This document shows, piece after piece, positions 33,216-40,502 of a stretch of 40,502 nt of DNA. The DNA lies in the NCBI GenBank assembly GCA_902705825.1, contig CACSIL010000008.1, forward strand, positions 1-40,502. The letters are read 5' to 3'. Made by a program: the position numbers and the translations under genes. This DNA comes from Halioglobus japonicus. Lineage in GTDB: Bacteria; Pseudomonadota; Gammaproteobacteria; Pseudomonadales; Halieaceae. Positions within the stretch are counted from its first letter, which is position 1; every line of letters starts with the position of its first letter. Below the pieces are notes generated by a model that saw only the letters and a list, made by a program, of their open reading frames with translations, was not told the DNA's origin and did not search any database.

Positions 33216-33676
33216 TAGAACGGTTTCTCCAAATTCTTAACCGGGTTATCTTTCGAGATAATACGGTATGTATCAACATCGGCATCCAACTTACGCGCCA
33301 TCGAATCCTTACCCATAATTCTCATCACGAACCCTATAGGTGCAAACACAAGATAGAACACAATGCCCATTATTAAAGGCGTCATGACGCTACTCATCAT
33401 CACGCCAAATTTCATCCACCGGTAATGCACACCCTTCAAGCTCATGGGTGCCACCAGCCCCCATACGATGAGTACCCCACCGAGTATGAAAGGCCAGCGC
33501 AAGCTTGTCACAGCGGGGTCCAGGGCGCCCCAGAAATCATAGGTATGGAACAACCTGATCTGGGAGAAAATCCACGGGAAGAAAACGCCGAACAGGCCGA
33601 TTATGATAAGACCTGTCACGACCCCGAAGTCACGCAGCCCTTTTCGATCCAACTCTGGTATTTCATGCATAGCCAT
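33215..33676 (-). CDS. SxtJ-family membrane protein
   Basis: 153 aa with about four membrane-prone segments (GVVTGLIIIGLFGVFFPW, then WPFILGGVLIVWGLVAP, then MTPLIMGIVFYLVFAPIGFVM). The SxtJ family is named from the saxitoxin cluster, where it lies next to a carbamoyltransferase; the same order occurs in many surface-glycan loci. The ATG overlaps the upstream carbamoyltransferase stop by one base (TGATG), and its own stop overlaps the DUF5989 start. Probably anchors or assists the carbamoyltransferase at the membrane; that is inference from constant gene order. Confidence 0.85.
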   Translation of the reverse strand: MAMHEIPELDRKGLRDFGVVTGLIIIGLFGVFFPWIFSQIRLFHTYDFWGALDPAVTSLRWPFILGGVLIVWGLVAPMSLKGVHYRWMKFGVMMSSVMTPLIMGIVFYLVFAPIGFVMRIMGKDSMARKLDADVDTYRIISKDNPVKNLEKPF

Positions 33677-35526
33677 CAGTCCAACTCAAACTCATCTTTC
33701 CAGTTATCGGTACCTTCCCAGGCGGGCTGGTCCGTTTTAGCCAGAAGGAAATTATCGATAATCAGGTAGTCCATCTCGGTACGCATAAAGCAGCGGTAGG
33801 CATCGTCTGCGGTCATTACAATTGGCTCACCGCGCACATTGAACGAGGTATTAACGAGCACACCGCACTCCGTCATTTGGTTGAATTCGCTGAGAATGCT
33901 GTGGAAATAGGGGTTGGTTTCTTTGTGCACGGTTTGAATACGAGCAGAATAGTCTACGTGCGTGACTGCCGGCAACCTGGACCTTGGCACATTGAGTTTT
34001 TCAATACCGAACAACTGCTCCTGTTCCTCGGTCATGGCAATCCGCTGTTCCTCGACCACTGGCGCCACCAGCAGCATATAGGGGCTGGGGCGATCCTGTA
34101 CGAAGTAATCAGACACCCGCTCTGCGAGCACGGCCGGGGCAAACGGCCTGAAAGACTCCCGATACTTGATTTTCAGATTCATAACCGACTGCATCTTCGG
34201 ACTGCGCGGATCGCCTATAATTGAACGGCCACCCAGCGCTCGGGGACCAAACTCCATACGCCCCTGCGCCATACCCACAACATTCTCATCCGCGAGAATC
34301 TGCGCCACTCGGGGGAACAGTTCTGCGTCCGGAAGTTGCTGGTAGACAGCACCGTATGCATCCAGTTCTTTCTTAATGCCCTGCGGTGAAAATTTCGGCC
34401 CAAGATAAGCGCCGCTCATCAAATCGTTTTTGTTGTCCACCTCGCGCGGGCCATCTTTGTAATGGTGCCAGACAACCGATGCTGCCCCCAGCGCACCACC
34501 AGCATCGCCAGCCGCAGGCTGTATCCAGATATCCTTAAACGGGCCATCACGCAGCACAATGCCATTTGAGACGCAGTTCAACGCAACGCCGCCGGCAAGG
34601 CACAGGTATTCTGCGCCGGTCTCCTTTTGCAGGGTTTGGGCGAGGCGCATGACAACGATTTCAGTTACTTTTTGTATCGACGCGGCCAGATCCATTTCAC
34701 GCTGGGTGATCTCGGTTTCTGAGGTACGAGCCGGCCCGCCGAACAAGTCAGCAAACTTGTCGTTGGTCATTGTCAGACCGGTGCAATAATTGAAATACGA
34801 CATATCGAGCCGAAAAGTACCGTCTGCTTTCAGATCGATCAGATTATCGAGTATGAGGTCTACATAAACAGGCTGGCCGTAGGGCGCCAGGCCCATCAAT
34901 TTGTACTCGCCGGAGTTCACTTTAAAGCCGGTAAAATAGGTGAAGGCGGAATACAGCAGGCCAAGAGAGTGAGGAAAGTCTATCTCCCACAATGGTGTAA
35001 GCCGATTGCCCTCTCCCATCCAGGCTGAGGTAGTGGCCCACTCGCCGACCCCATCAAGGCACAGCACCACGGCCTTTTCATAGGGGCTGAAAAAGAAAGC
35101 GGAGGCCGCATGCGATTGATGGTGTTCAGCAAACATCAGTTCAGGCAACTCGCTCTGTTTGCAGTCACCCAACTTGGCAAGCTCACGTTTAAGCGTGGTT
35201 TTTAAATAGAGTTTATCCTTCAGCCATACCGGCATAGCGGCAATAAAGGAACGAAAGCCCTTCGGTGCATACGACAGATAGGTTTCAAGCAGGCGTTCGA
35301 ATTTGACGAATGGCTTATCATAGAAGACAACGTGATCGATGTCCGTCACGCTGATGCCCGCTTCCTCAAGACAGTATTCGATGGCTTCGGCGGGGAAATC
35401 CGGATCGTGCTTTTTCCGGGTAAACCGCTCCTGCTGAGCCGCCGCTACAATTTTTCCGTCACGGATCAATGCAGCTGCACTATCGTGATAATAGGCTGAT
35501 ATGCCAAGAATGTATGTCGCGCTCAC
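33676..35526 (-). CDS. NodU/CmcH-family carbamoyltransferase (SxtI-like)
   Basis: 616 aa, starting at GTG (35526); the protein begins YILGISAYYHDSAAALI, the usual N-terminus, so no longer start is needed. Family landmarks: ERFTRKKHD, HHQSHAASAFF with metal-binding His, LCLDGVGEW, YKLMGLAPYG, LAGGVALNC, and GRMEFGPRALGGRS in the YrdC/Kae1-like adenylation domain. These enzymes use carbamoyl phosphate and ATP to carbamoylate hydroxyls, for example on Nod factors, antibiotics or saxitoxin. With SxtJ and DUF5989 directly downstream and overlapping, it forms a translationally coupled triad. Surrounding glycan genes suggest a sugar acceptor. Confidence 0.92.
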   Translation of the reverse strand: MSATYILGISAYYHDSAAALIRDGKIVAAAQQERFTRKKHDPDFPAEAIEYCLEEAGISVTDIDHVVFYDKPFVKFERLLETYLSYAPKGFRSFIAAMPVWLKDKLYLKTTLKRELAKLGDCKQSELPELMFAEHHQSHAASAFFFSPYEKAVVLCLDGVGEWATTSAWMGEGNRLTPLWEIDFPHSLGLLYSAFTYFTGFKVNSGEYKLMGLAPYGQPVYVDLILDNLIDLKADGTFRLDMSYFNYCTGLTMTNDKFADLFGGPARTSETEITQREMDLAASIQKVTEIVVMRLAQTLQKETGAEYLCLAGGVALNCVSNGIVLRDGPFKDIWIQPAAGDAGGALGAASVVWHHYKDGPREVDNKNDLMSGAYLGPKFSPQGIKKELDAYGAVYQQLPDAELFPRVAQILADENVVGMAQGRMEFGPRALGGRSIIGDPRSPKMQSVMNLKIKYRESFRPFAPAVLAERVSDYFVQDRPSPYMLLVAPVVEEQRIAMTEEQEQLFGIEKLNVPRSRLPAVTHVDYSARIQTVHKETNPYFHSILSEFNQMTECGVLVNTSFNVRGEPIVMTADDAYRCFMRTEMDYLIIDNFLLAKTDQPAWEGTDNWKDEFELD

Positions 35527-35863
35527 GCTGTTCTTCTCTACCCTGTTAACACCGTCAAACTAACGACGAATGAGTGGAAACTTCTCATGTCCAACTGACG
35601 CGGGACATACCATACAGCCCCGACTACCCAGAGAGTACAGGATTATCGGGCACCTGGAATAGCACGTTTTGTGATCACAGTCGCGAATTCCGCCATTGCG
35701 CAGCGCTGCATTCGCCAATATGTGATGGCTCTTCGGTTGTGAGAGTACACAACAGCCCATACTACCAACCCAGTGCGGTCCCTGCCACTGGATACCTGAC
35801 TCTTGCCGCTTCGTTATCCCACGCCCCGGACGCTATTATGATGGATACCCTACTGAAAAATCA
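35527..35863. other. Intergenic region upstream of the carbamoyltransferase operon
   Basis: 337 bp with no credible gene. It should hold the promoter of the carbamoyltransferase-SxtJ-DUF5989 set. A TGTGATCACA palindrome lies at 35670-35679, about 144 bp upstream of the GTG. No clear -35/-10 pair was recognised. Confidence 0.45.
35670..35679. promoter_or_regulatory. Palindrome TGTGATCACA upstream of the carbamoyltransferase
   Basis: Second intergenic copy of the perfect 10-bp dyad also found at 21886-21895 ahead of a sulfotransferase. Possible shared regulator site; unproven. Confidence 0.3.
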
Positions 35864-36595
35864 CTAAAACTTGCTATCAACTGCGTCAAAAAACGCAATA
35901 TCATCCCTGTTCGCTTCAATCAGCGCTTGGTACATTGCAGGGGACATCTTATCTCTGATTTCCTCCAATCTCTCATCCATCGTCATATCGATGTCTCTGG
36001 AGACATTCTTTTGAGTGCTTTTCAATGTTATATCTGGAAAACCAAAATCTCGCAGGGCTATCTCCAGTTTCTGCAATGACTGCTCGAAGCGGGAAACCAC
36101 CCCAACAAACGGCAGGTTGAGTGCCGCCTGCTGGGCGCGCTCCAAGACACTACCGGGAGAACGAGGGAACATCGCGGCAAATCGGTTCACGTGGAAATTC
36201 CGGCACTGGTAGTCATGCAGCCGGGACAAACGAGCTTCCACATAGCCAGACAGATCAGTGCTTCTCGCCAACTCCGAGCCGTAGGTATCACTCCCCTGCT
36301 TTCGCTCGAACGCATACACAGAGGCCACTCTATCAATTGGATGACGCAGGAATATGACGGGGAAAATCCTCACTCCCTCTATCTTCGGGGGAGGCAACGA
36401 TGCGGTGTGCGATGAAAAACACCTGGCTTTATCGCTTTGCGCTATCCACTTATGCAACTGCTTCTGATTCTTGTGCGCATCAGAGGGGAACTCTTGCGTA
36501 ACCCACTGATCAGCCTCAAAGTTAGCTTTAAAGCTCTCATCCAGAGAGGTGCCTGCATTTTTAAACAGATGGTAATGGAGAATTACGCTTCGCAT
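35864..36595 (-). CDS. Sulfotransferase-family protein
   Basis: 243 aa from the ATG at 36595, which has AGGAG 7 bases upstream; the longer frame opens at GTG 36658 without a ribosome site. It begins RSVILHYHLFKNAGTSLD, the phosphosulfate-binding loop of the sulfotransferase superfamily (K-N-A-G-T-S), then FLRHPIDRVASVYAFER, the R-x-P-x3-R-x2-S-x-Y motif that contacts the 3'-phosphate of PAPS in many bacterial members. Short but complete for the family. It probably sulfates a surface sugar. It lies 120 bp after the large glycosyltransferase gene on the same strand. Confidence 0.83.
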   Translation of the reverse strand: MRSVILHYHLFKNAGTSLDESFKANFEADQWVTQEFPSDAHKNQKQLHKWIAQSDKARCFSSHTASLPPPKIEGVRIFPVIFLRHPIDRVASVYAFERKQGSDTYGSELARSTDLSGYVEARLSRLHDYQCRNFHVNRFAAMFPRSPGSVLERAQQAALNLPFVGVVSRFEQSLQKLEIALRDFGFPDITLKSTQKNVSRDIDMTMDERLEEIRDKMSPAMYQALIEANRDDIAFFDAVDSKF

Positions 36596-36715
36596 ACCTT
36601 CGCTCCTGCCATTTTTCCCCCGCATGAGCTTGGCTATTCTGTCTCGCACTGTCGGCACTCTAGCGCGCGCTTAAAGTTAACGTTGTTATTGAGGCTGCGT
36701 TGTTCATGCACTACA

Positions 36716-39496
36716 TCACGAGTACAGTTCTACACTCGCGAGTATCTTTCGGAACTCATTCACACCGTGCTCAAACGAGTATTTTTCTTTGGCGAGGATT
36801 TGCTCGTTCTCCGAAAATTTATGCCAGAGTTCCTGATCATCATACAGTCTGATAATAGCGTTCACCCAGGCATCCGGGGTGTCAGCTATCAGGGCACTGA
36901 TGCCATGAGACAAGCCGGTACCCTCAGCTGCCAATTCCGAGAGCACACAGGGTAGACCGTAAGCCACTGACTCCAATACCTTGCCTTTTATGCCCGCACC
37001 AGACAGCAGAGGGGCAACGAAGACTTTGTGATTGTGAAACACTTCGTCCAGGGTTTCTGCGAAACCCACTATTTTTACGTTCTCGCAGTCGAGCTCATCG
37101 AAATCATCGGGCATATTGCTGCCGTAAACTGACAATTTGATATCAGGGCGGACAGTTAATAGCAGTGGCATGATGTCATCCACCAGATATTCCAATGCTT
37201 CCCGATTGGGCGGATGATTGTAACTACCCAGGAAGGCAATACCGCTTCTTTCTTCGAAAGCAGGCCCCTCTGTTTTCTCTTCCAGTACCCAGGGTGTTAA
37301 ATGTAGCTTATCGACTTCACAGATATGGGAAGTGATAACAGCATGTTCCGTATGCGTATAACTCAGAACAGCATCAGCTTTTCTACATACGTCTAACTCA
37401 GCATCTCGCGTTGCCAGCGCCTTTTGCAATTCTTCCTCGCCAGCATTCCCCGAAAGCGATGCGCGCATTCTTCTTAAGAAGTGCAAATCGGCATTGTTAA
37501 AGAGGATACGGGTATTCCCCTGTGCGCGGATAGCGTCGATATATTTCTCGGCCACCACATACCGTGTGAGATAGACGGCGTCCATTTCGGCCAGCCTTCT
37601 TTTAAACACATCATTGATGCTGCTGTAGAACGGAGCGTAGAGAACCTCTACCCCCATCCTCTGCAAATCCAGCGTGTAGGAACCAAGATGAGCCAGGTTT
37701 TCCGGAATAAATGTGACCTTACACCCCAGTGCCTGCAGCAATTTGATTTCCTGAATCGCTGCGTAACTGCCCGCATCCTTGTCTGGCTGCGGCGTGGCGT
37801 AATCCAGCACGAGAACTCGATGCTCGACATTCCTGTCCTTTTCGATCAGCAGGTTTTCAAGACTGGCAACACCATTTTCCCGAAACGCCTTGAACCACTT
37901 TGCCCCGAATTTTTTCTGATTGAGAACCTGGTTCTTCTTGAGCCCTTTGGTTAAATCCGTTCCGTGGCTTTGGCCTTCAAAGTGGATGACCTGTGAAAAC
38001 GGGGTGTAAATCGTCTTGTAACCCGCTTTTCGGACCTTAAACGCTAGATCTGTGTCTTCAAAGTAGCAAGGTGCGAACTCTTCACTGAACCGCCCTACTT
38101 CCTCCCAGAGATCCTGACGAATGCACATTGCGGCCCCGGTCAGATAGTCGACGTTCCTTATATAGTTGAATTCTGGTGCAATTGGGTTACCACCTCGACC
38201 CACATTCCACGGGTTGCCATCGCCCCAAACAATGCCACCAGCTTCCTGCAAGCTGCCATCCGCGTTGATCAGCTTGGAACCTGCCATGCCGCACTCTGGA
38301 TCTTTGTCCAACACCTCGACCAGTTCATCCAGCCAATAGGATGTCACTTCAGTATCATTGTTCAGGAACAGAATGTACTCGCCTTTGGCGAGGTCTGCCG
38401 CTTTATTACAGTTGCGCAAAAAACGCAGGTTCTCGCTGTTTCTGGAAACAACCAGATTACCTATGATCTCCTCGGCAGTGCTTGTCTCATCAGTAGAATA
38501 ATCATCAGCCAAAATAACTTCATAGCTTGTCTTGTTATAGGAAAAGGCAATAGATGCGAGACAGTGGTATGTCAGCGCGAACTTGTTATGCGCCGGAATA
38601 ATAATGCTGACTCTTGGATTTTCAAACTTGGGGAGCGCAAAGGGGGGGAACTGCTTACGATTTTCGAATGACTTAACCAGTACATTGTGCAACTGGTTAA
38701 GCTCCTTGATCGTTAATGGAGACGCGCCTCTGCTGATAGCATCAATTTGATATTCCAGTGTTTCGTATCGGTGGCCTGCTTGCTTGGGCAACGATAGGAA
38801 ACCAGGTTTCTTGTAGCTCTTGTTAATGTGTACCCAGGGCGTGGGGATACTCTCACACTTGATAACCTCCATACCCAGCATATTGGGTGAACCCTCAATA
38901 CCAAACTTCAACAGTTTGCTGGATCCATCCAGCAAGCTGGCAGGTAGAGGAGCGCGTATCGCGATTGATTCTTCATGCCCGGAAATGGTTACGGTGCTGA
39001 CCGGCTCATCTTCGAAATAAACGACTAACTGCCGGCCTTTCAAACTGGCTTTTGCATGGAGGGTTGTATGGATATGACCGTCGGCGAAGCGTACGGAACC
39101 AATAAATACATCGGTAATATCAGTACAAACCGAAAATTCTGAGTGCTGGATAGGCTCAAGCGATTCCGCTTCAAACAGGGATAGTTCAACGCTTTTTTTG
39201 TCGGTCACAATATCCTGCAACTCAATGGTAAAGAAATGAAACCCCTTGTGAATGTTCATTTCCTCAAGGTCTTTTCTATATTGATCCGCCTTTCCAGTAC
39301 CCACAATCCGCCCCTCACACATCACATTTACGAGCACTGGTTCATCGCTGATCGATGAAGCTGTCCAGCCAGTCAACGTACCTGCATCAAGGGATTCAAT
39401 GTGCCCGTGAAGAACCTCCTCCTTCACGGAGCGCTTATCAAACTCGGGTTTCCTCCACTTTTTTGTCTTTCTATCCTTGGCATTTAAAAAGCTCAT
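36716..39496 (-). CDS. Two-domain glycosyltransferase (GT2 plus GT4-like) with N-terminal beta domain
   Basis: 926 aa; GGGAAG lies 4-6 bases before the ATG. Residues 28-110 are a beta-rich domain (HGHIESLDAGTLTGW), often seen ahead of bacterial GT2 proteins. GT2 core about 290-540: VSIIIPAHNKFALTYHCL, LADDYSTDETS, LFLNNDTEV as the DxD site, and PCYFEDTDLAFKVRKAGYKT as the acceptor/ED motif. Residues about 580-920 are a GT-B, GT4-like domain: IAFLGSYNHPPNREALEYL, APLLSGAGIKGKVLESVAYGLP with the donor-binding E. Two active domains in one chain suggest addition of two sugars or alternating polymerisation. Base composition by spot counts is lower in GC than the haloperoxidase region, which hints at separate ancestry. 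Confidence 0.9.
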   Translation of the reverse strand: MSFLNAKDRKTKKWRKPEFDKRSVKEEVLHGHIESLDAGTLTGWTASSISDEPVLVNVMCEGRIVGTGKADQYRKDLEEMNIHKGFHFFTIELQDIVTDKKSVELSLFEAESLEPIQHSEFSVCTDITDVFIGSVRFADGHIHTTLHAKASLKGRQLVVYFEDEPVSTVTISGHEESIAIRAPLPASLLDGSSKLLKFGIEGSPNMLGMEVIKCESIPTPWVHINKSYKKPGFLSLPKQAGHRYETLEYQIDAISRGASPLTIKELNQLHNVLVKSFENRKQFPPFALPKFENPRVSIIIPAHNKFALTYHCLASIAFSYNKTSYEVILADDYSTDETSTAEEIIGNLVVSRNSENLRFLRNCNKAADLAKGEYILFLNNDTEVTSYWLDELVEVLDKDPECGMAGSKLINADGSLQEAGGIVWGDGNPWNVGRGGNPIAPEFNYIRNVDYLTGAAMCIRQDLWEEVGRFSEEFAPCYFEDTDLAFKVRKAGYKTIYTPFSQVIHFEGQSHGTDLTKGLKKNQVLNQKKFGAKWFKAFRENGVASLENLLIEKDRNVEHRVLVLDYATPQPDKDAGSYAAIQEIKLLQALGCKVTFIPENLAHLGSYTLDLQRMGVEVLYAPFYSSINDVFKRRLAEMDAVYLTRYVVAEKYIDAIRAQGNTRILFNNADLHFLRRMRASLSGNAGEEELQKALATRDAELDVCRKADAVLSYTHTEHAVITSHICEVDKLHLTPWVLEEKTEGPAFEERSGIAFLGSYNHPPNREALEYLVDDIMPLLLTVRPDIKLSVYGSNMPDDFDELDCENVKIVGFAETLDEVFHNHKVFVAPLLSGAGIKGKVLESVAYGLPCVLSELAAEGTGLSHGISALIADTPDAWVNAIIRLYDDQELWHKFSENEQILAKEKYSFEHGVNEFRKILASVELYS

Positions 39497-39864
39497 AGTA
39501 CTTCCCGATTAGCTAGCTCTAACGCTACAGCGTCTATCATTTTTGAAAACTGGCGAATTTTCAAGAAAAAACCTTTTTTCTATTTTTTAGCACCGATACA
39601 GATCAAGCATTCTGAGTCATCAACTTCAAGCTGATTCTATATACAGATAGTAGAGATCACTAACACTTAGCCACCAGACTGAGAACGGAGTCCGATTCCT
39701 TTACAACACTGTGTTCCAGTGCTCATTTCCAAGGCGCTACAGGCTATCCTGAGGCGCTCATTGCACCAATGTAGTGCGATAAACACCGGCTATTTTCAGA
39801 TGCCGGCGCAGCAATGACTCTCAGCCACTCATAGACGAGTTTTCACTAACTTAAGCCGGTGTGA
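39497..39864. other. AT-rich intergenic region upstream of the large glycosyltransferase
   Basis: 368 bp with no gene. An AT-rich dyad AGAAAAAA-CC-TTTTTTCT at 39564-39581, followed by TATTTTTT, sits about 70-90 bp before the glycosyltransferase start and may be promoter-associated or a terminator for the NTF2-like gene. The rest shows nothing I can name. Confidence 0.45.
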
Positions 39865-40218
39865 TCATAGCATGTAGTGCGCATAGGCCGCGTATACTTT
39901 CCCGGAGGTGTCAAAGTGAAATGATTCTGCCGATAAGCCCCGAACGCCGTTGTAGATAATTGTCACGCTGTTCGAGCCCGTCAGAACATGGAGTTTTTCG
40001 AACGTCAAATCGGGATACTTCTCTAATGCCTTTGACCAGTACACCCGAATATTTGCCTTCCCTTTAAGCGTTCCAGATGGCTCATTCATTGCCTCGACAA
40101 TGGCGGGCGATGACATCTCAAAATCATGCGTATAGTGAGACAAAATCATATCGAGATCATGTTGATTCCAGGCTTGAATCCAGTGATCGGCAAATGTATT
40201 CGCTTGGGCAGCGTTCAT
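39865..40218 (-). CDS. SnoaL/NTF2-like small protein
   Basis: 117 aa; GGAG lies 5 bases before the ATG. The sequence AQANTFADHWIQAWNQHDLDMILSHYTHDFEM with a later GKANIRVYWSKALEKYPDLTFEKLHVLTGSNSVTIIYNGV is the cone-shaped alpha+beta NTF2-like fold seen in SnoaL-type proteins. Members range from cyclases and isomerases to non-catalytic ligand binders; the conserved H/D pair at residues 20-30 fits but does not fix a reaction. It stands apart from the glycan genes, with 368 bp downstream and repeat-rich DNA upstream, so it may belong to the chromosomal backbone rather than the glycan cluster. Confidence 0.8.
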   Translation of the reverse strand: MNAAQANTFADHWIQAWNQHDLDMILSHYTHDFEMSSPAIVEAMNEPSGTLKGKANIRVYWSKALEKYPDLTFEKLHVLTGSNSVTIIYNGVRGLSAESFHFDTSGKVYAAYAHYML

Positions 40219-40347
40219 ACTGACTCCATCCTAGGGCATGTTTATTACGACCCTCACGGATACAGCTTTCCACACTCTGCCCGGGATTTAAAGCGCAATG
40301 AACTGTGCTGGTGGACAGGGCCCCGCGGGACACTCACAGTTCCGAAG

Positions 40348-40388
40348 CAAAAAAACCGACACGCTGACGAGTGTCGGTTTTGATTTGG
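40348..40388. repeat. 41-bp direct repeat, copy 1
   Basis: Identical to 40462-40502 except for one base (G at 40366, A at 40480). The two copies start 114 bp apart; each contains a terminator hairpin. Confidence 0.85.
40349..40381 (-). terminator. Rho-independent terminator, copy 1
   Basis: Stem ACCGACAC / GTGTCGGT, extended by A:T pairs to 11 bp, 8-nt loop. On the minus strand it ends in seven T (40355-40349), so it best stops transcription coming from the right, beyond the window; the plus direction has only four T. Confidence 0.75.
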
Positions 40389-40409
40389 CGGAGCTAAGCG
40401 GGATCGAAC
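40386..40409 (-). pseudogene. tRNA-Ala 3'-end fragment
   Basis: The minus strand reads GTTCGATCCCGCTTAGC followed by TCCGCCA: from the T-loop to the CCA end, it matches 23 of 24 bases of the enterobacterial tRNA-Ala(GGC) 3' end as I remember it. No matching 5' acceptor strand or T-stem lies upstream, so this is not an intact tRNA. Confidence 0.55.
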
Positions 40410-40433
40410 GGGCAGGCCCTCCTGCGCTGACAC

Positions 40434-40446
40434 GGTCAGCGGTTCG
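40434..40446 (+). pseudogene. tRNA-Ala T-arm fragment in opposite orientation
   Basis: The plus strand reads GGTCAGCGGTTCG, the variable-loop to T-loop part of the same tRNA-Ala type, but on the other strand from the 3'-end fragment at 40386-40409. A short perfect hairpin GCTGAC/GTCAGC spans 40426-40440. Confidence 0.4.
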
Positions 40447-40461
40447 CACGCGCTCCCTAAA

Positions 40462-40502
40462 CAAAAAAACCGACACGCTAACGAGTGTCGGTTTTGATTT
40501 GG
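40462..40502. repeat. 41-bp direct repeat, copy 2
   Basis: Second copy, cut by the window end. If the 114-bp period continues, a further tRNA-Ala-like segment would start at 40503. Confidence 0.8.
40463..40495 (-). terminator. Rho-independent terminator, copy 2
   Basis: Same stem as copy 1 with one loop change; seven T on the minus strand (40469-40463). Confidence 0.75.

Noticed and set aside
35670..35679. Canonical CRP site
   Set aside because: The TGTGA and TCACA halves abut or overlap instead of being separated by six bases.
36596..36658. GTG start for the 35864 sulfotransferase
   Set aside because: No ribosome site at the GTG, while the ATG at 36595 has AGGAG at 7-base spacing.
40386..40461. 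Intact tRNA-Ala gene on the minus strand
   Set aside because: The T-stem does not pair, the 5' acceptor strand and D-arm are missing, and part of the tRNA lies on the opposite strand.

Overview
The window looks like about 40 kb of a Gram-negative, probably marine gammaproteobacterial chromosome. The basis for this is the secreted calcium-repeat and vanadium haloperoxidase protein, the SGNH, acyltransferase-3 and carbamoyltransferase genes typical of surface-glycan loci, ordinary Shine-Dalgarno and TTGxxx/TATAAx signals, and tRNA-Ala pieces at the right end that match my memory of the enterobacterial tRNA-Ala(GGC). Genus cannot be set from sequence reading alone. Almost every gene fits synthesis or decoration of a cell-surface glycan: glycosyltransferases, two sulfotransferases, a carbamoyltransferase, an O-acyltransferase with an SGNH domain, a membrane SGNH esterase-like protein, sugar aminotransferase/SDR/FemAB-like genes and three radical SAM proteins.

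Layout. 85-4029: two minus-strand radical SAM genes, the second divergent from 4030-5601, the first member of a family I do not recognise (called here NDYGEL after its N-terminal motif). 5636-8642: a minus-strand SDR / DegT aminotransferase / FemAB-like cluster. 8821-14343: a secreted protein of about 1840 aa joining FG-GAP/VCBS repeats, an ASPIC/UnbV-like part, six 100-aa Ig-like repeats, an InlB-type repeat and a vanadium haloperoxidase domain with all active-site motifs present. 14819-19082: a GMC oxidoreductase and a TPR-NDYGEL fusion whose 5' end carries a frameshifted TPR relic. 19425-20627: a class III aminotransferase. 20655-24781: an NDYGEL gene, a TPR gene and a sulfotransferase in one direction. 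25191-29103 (plus): GT2, acyltransferase-SGNH, and a small stand-alone protein. 29188-39496 (minus): radical SAM, SGNH membrane protein, a carbamoyltransferase/SxtJ/DUF5989 triad, a sulfotransferase and a large two-domain glycosyltransferase. 39865-40218: an NTF2-like protein. 40349-40502: two copies of a terminator hairpin 114 bp apart, flanking rearranged tRNA-Ala pieces.

Main discovery candidate. A C-terminal module of about 105-112 aa, named here AFFQP after its most conserved stretch, occurs five times: on two radical SAM/SPASM enzymes (2070-3734, 29188-30870), on one NDYGEL protein (4030-5601), on a membrane SGNH hydrolase (30919-32937), and alone as a 130-aa protein (28711-29103) beside an acyltransferase-SGNH gene. 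The NDYGEL domain is also modular: fused to TPRs (16479-19082), next to a separate TPR gene (23534-24781 with 22084-23469), or fused to AFFQP. The two domains link otherwise unrelated enzymes into what looks like one machine, plausibly with AFFQP as a docking module and NDYGEL-TPR as a glycosyltransferase-like component. That functional reading is inference; the repeated domain fusions are visible directly in the translations.
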